A stretch of DNA of 5,795 nucleotides from Bacillota bacterium (GTDB taxonomy: Bacteria; Bacillota; Clostridia; UBA1381), in NCBI GenBank assembly GCA_021203665.1, contig JAJQAT010000105.1, forward strand, positions 1-5,795, given 5' to 3'. The position numbers were made by a program, and so were the translations under genes. Below, in pieces: positions 4,901-5,795 of the stretch (the stretch's first letter is position 1; each line of letters starts with the position of its first letter). Under the pieces are notes generated by a model. It saw only the letters and a program-made list of their open reading frames with translations, searched no databases and was not told the origin of the DNA.

Positions 4901-5795
4901 ATGGATGAAAAAAAGAGTAACATCCGCCTTGTGAAAACGGGCGGCAGAAAGGTTACAAAGGATACAACCGAATATAATTCAAGCTCGGCGGACAAACGCG
5001 CATCCGCTCCGAACGAGGGGCGCGAGCTAAGCGAGCTTGAAAAAAGGGTGAGATACCAAAAGAAGCAAAAGGAGCAAAGGCTGAAGCTGCAGCGCCGCCG
5101 CGCGCTTGCAACGCTTATTTTAGCCGCTGTGCTTGTGCTTGTTTTGATGTTTTTAACGCCCATATTCAATATACGCAGTGTGACCGTCGAGGGAAACAGA
5201 CTTGTCAGCGCGGAGCAATTCAGCGAGAAGCTCCAGCCGCTTATAGGCGAAAATCTTTTCCGCTACGGCGGCGGAAAAATAAGAAAAATTCTTAAGGAAA
5301 TCCCGTATATAGACGACGTTGAGGTTCAAAAAAAGATATTCCCGCCGTCAGTTAAGGTGATAGTGACGGAGTACAATCCGGCGGCGCTTATCCAAACGGA
5401 GAGCAACACTCTTTTGGTGAACCGCGAGCTTCGTGTGCTTGCCGACGACGGCAGCACACCCGAGCCGGTACCCGTTATTACGGGCTTCAGTGTGAGCGGA
5501 TTCGCGCTTGGGGAAACGGTTGAAACGGATGAGACGGAGAAAAAGGAAATTTTAACCACCGTACTCGAAACCCTTGAAAGCACCGAAATTCTGGATGAGA
5601 TTATAGAGATAAACATAAACGACATAACGGACATAACGTTAAATTACGATAACCGCATCACCGTTCTTTGCGGAACACAGCTCGATTTAGAGCGTAAATT
5701 AAGGCTTTTCAAGGAGGCGATGCGGAGCGGCAGCCTTGCCGAAAACGCGCGCGGAACAATGGATTTAAGCGAGACCGGACAGGCGACATATACGC
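4901..5795 (+). CDS. ftsQ: Cell division protein DivIB/FtsQ (3' end beyond window)
   Basis: The frame is open from ATG 4901 to the window edge, giving 298 residues and no stop. A 67-residue, highly charged, Lys/Arg-rich cytoplasmic tail precedes one membrane helix (about 68-89, ALATLILAAVLVLVLMFL). The outside part opens with FNIRSVTVEGN (89-99), the classic first strand of a POTRA domain, which runs to about residue 160 and includes IPYIDDVEVQKKIFPPSVKV and then VTEYNPAAL. A beta-type FtsQ/DivIB domain follows. The protein would be a bitopic divisome component that, with FtsL and DivIC, links septal peptidoglycan synthesis to the Z-ring. The last visible motif (GTMDLSETGQATYT) resembles the end of FtsQ domains, so the stop is probably close unless a C-terminal tail is present. 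Its position after murA fits a clostridial dcw cluster. Confidence 0.9.
   Translation, partial: MDEKKSNIRLVKTGGRKVTKDTTEYNSSSADKRASAPNEGRELSELEKRVRYQKKQKEQRLKLQRRRALATLILAAVLVLVLMFLTPIFNIRSVTVEGNRLVSAEQFSEKLQPLIGENLFRYGGGKIRKILKEIPYIDDVEVQKKIFPPSVKVIVTEYNPAALIQTESNTLLVNRELRVLADDGSTPEPVPVITGFSVSGFALGETVETDETEKKEILTTVLETLESTEILDEIIEININDITDITLNYDNRITVLCGTQLDLERKLRLFKEAMRSGSLAENARGTMDLSETGQATYT

Overview
The window looks like a chromosomal segment of a Gram-positive, low-to-moderate-GC Firmicute, most likely a member of the Clostridia (gut-type, Oscillospiraceae/Lachnospiraceae-like). The evidence is the strong AGGAGG-type ribosome binding sites, the AT-rich intergenic DNA with TATAAT promoters, the clostridial style of the MurA and ROK kinase sequences, and the murA-then-divIB/ftsQ order typical of clostridial division/cell-wall (dcw) clusters. 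The species cannot be named from this sequence alone.

Layout, all genes on the + strand. (1) 1-107: a promoter -10 at the left edge and a leader with a small GC hairpin. (2) 108-2270: a cytosolic cyclic-di-GMP phosphodiesterase with a degenerate GGDEF domain, an EAL domain that keeps its catalytic residues, and a C-terminal PAS-like region. (3) 2285-3238: a ROK-family sugar kinase, probably glucokinase, 14 nt downstream and almost certainly co-transcribed. This two-gene unit ends in an intrinsic terminator whose hairpin loop contains the kinase stop codon. (4) 3239-3439: an intergenic region dense in signals: phased TGTTA repeats, two inverted repeats, an extended -10 promoter, and a leader hairpin that can pair with the whole murA Shine-Dalgarno sequence. 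(5) 3440-4690: murA, the first committed step of peptidoglycan synthesis. (6) 4691-4900: a 210-nt spacer with several stem-loops, a TATAAT -10 and a GNRA-capped hairpin close to the predicted transcript start. (7) 4901-window end: divIB/ftsQ, cut by the window edge, encoding the bitopic POTRA protein of the divisome.

Functionally there are two units. The first combines second-messenger breakdown (c-di-GMP) with sugar phosphorylation; this pairing is suggestive but unproven. The second is cell-wall precursor synthesis plus division. The proteins belong to known families and I see no mobile element, CRISPR array, RNA gene of a recognised class, or clearly novel enzyme system. The less ordinary material is non-coding: the murA control region, especially the possible Shine-Dalgarno-sequestering hairpin, and the stem-loop cluster between murA and ftsQ, which may be a dispersed repeat.
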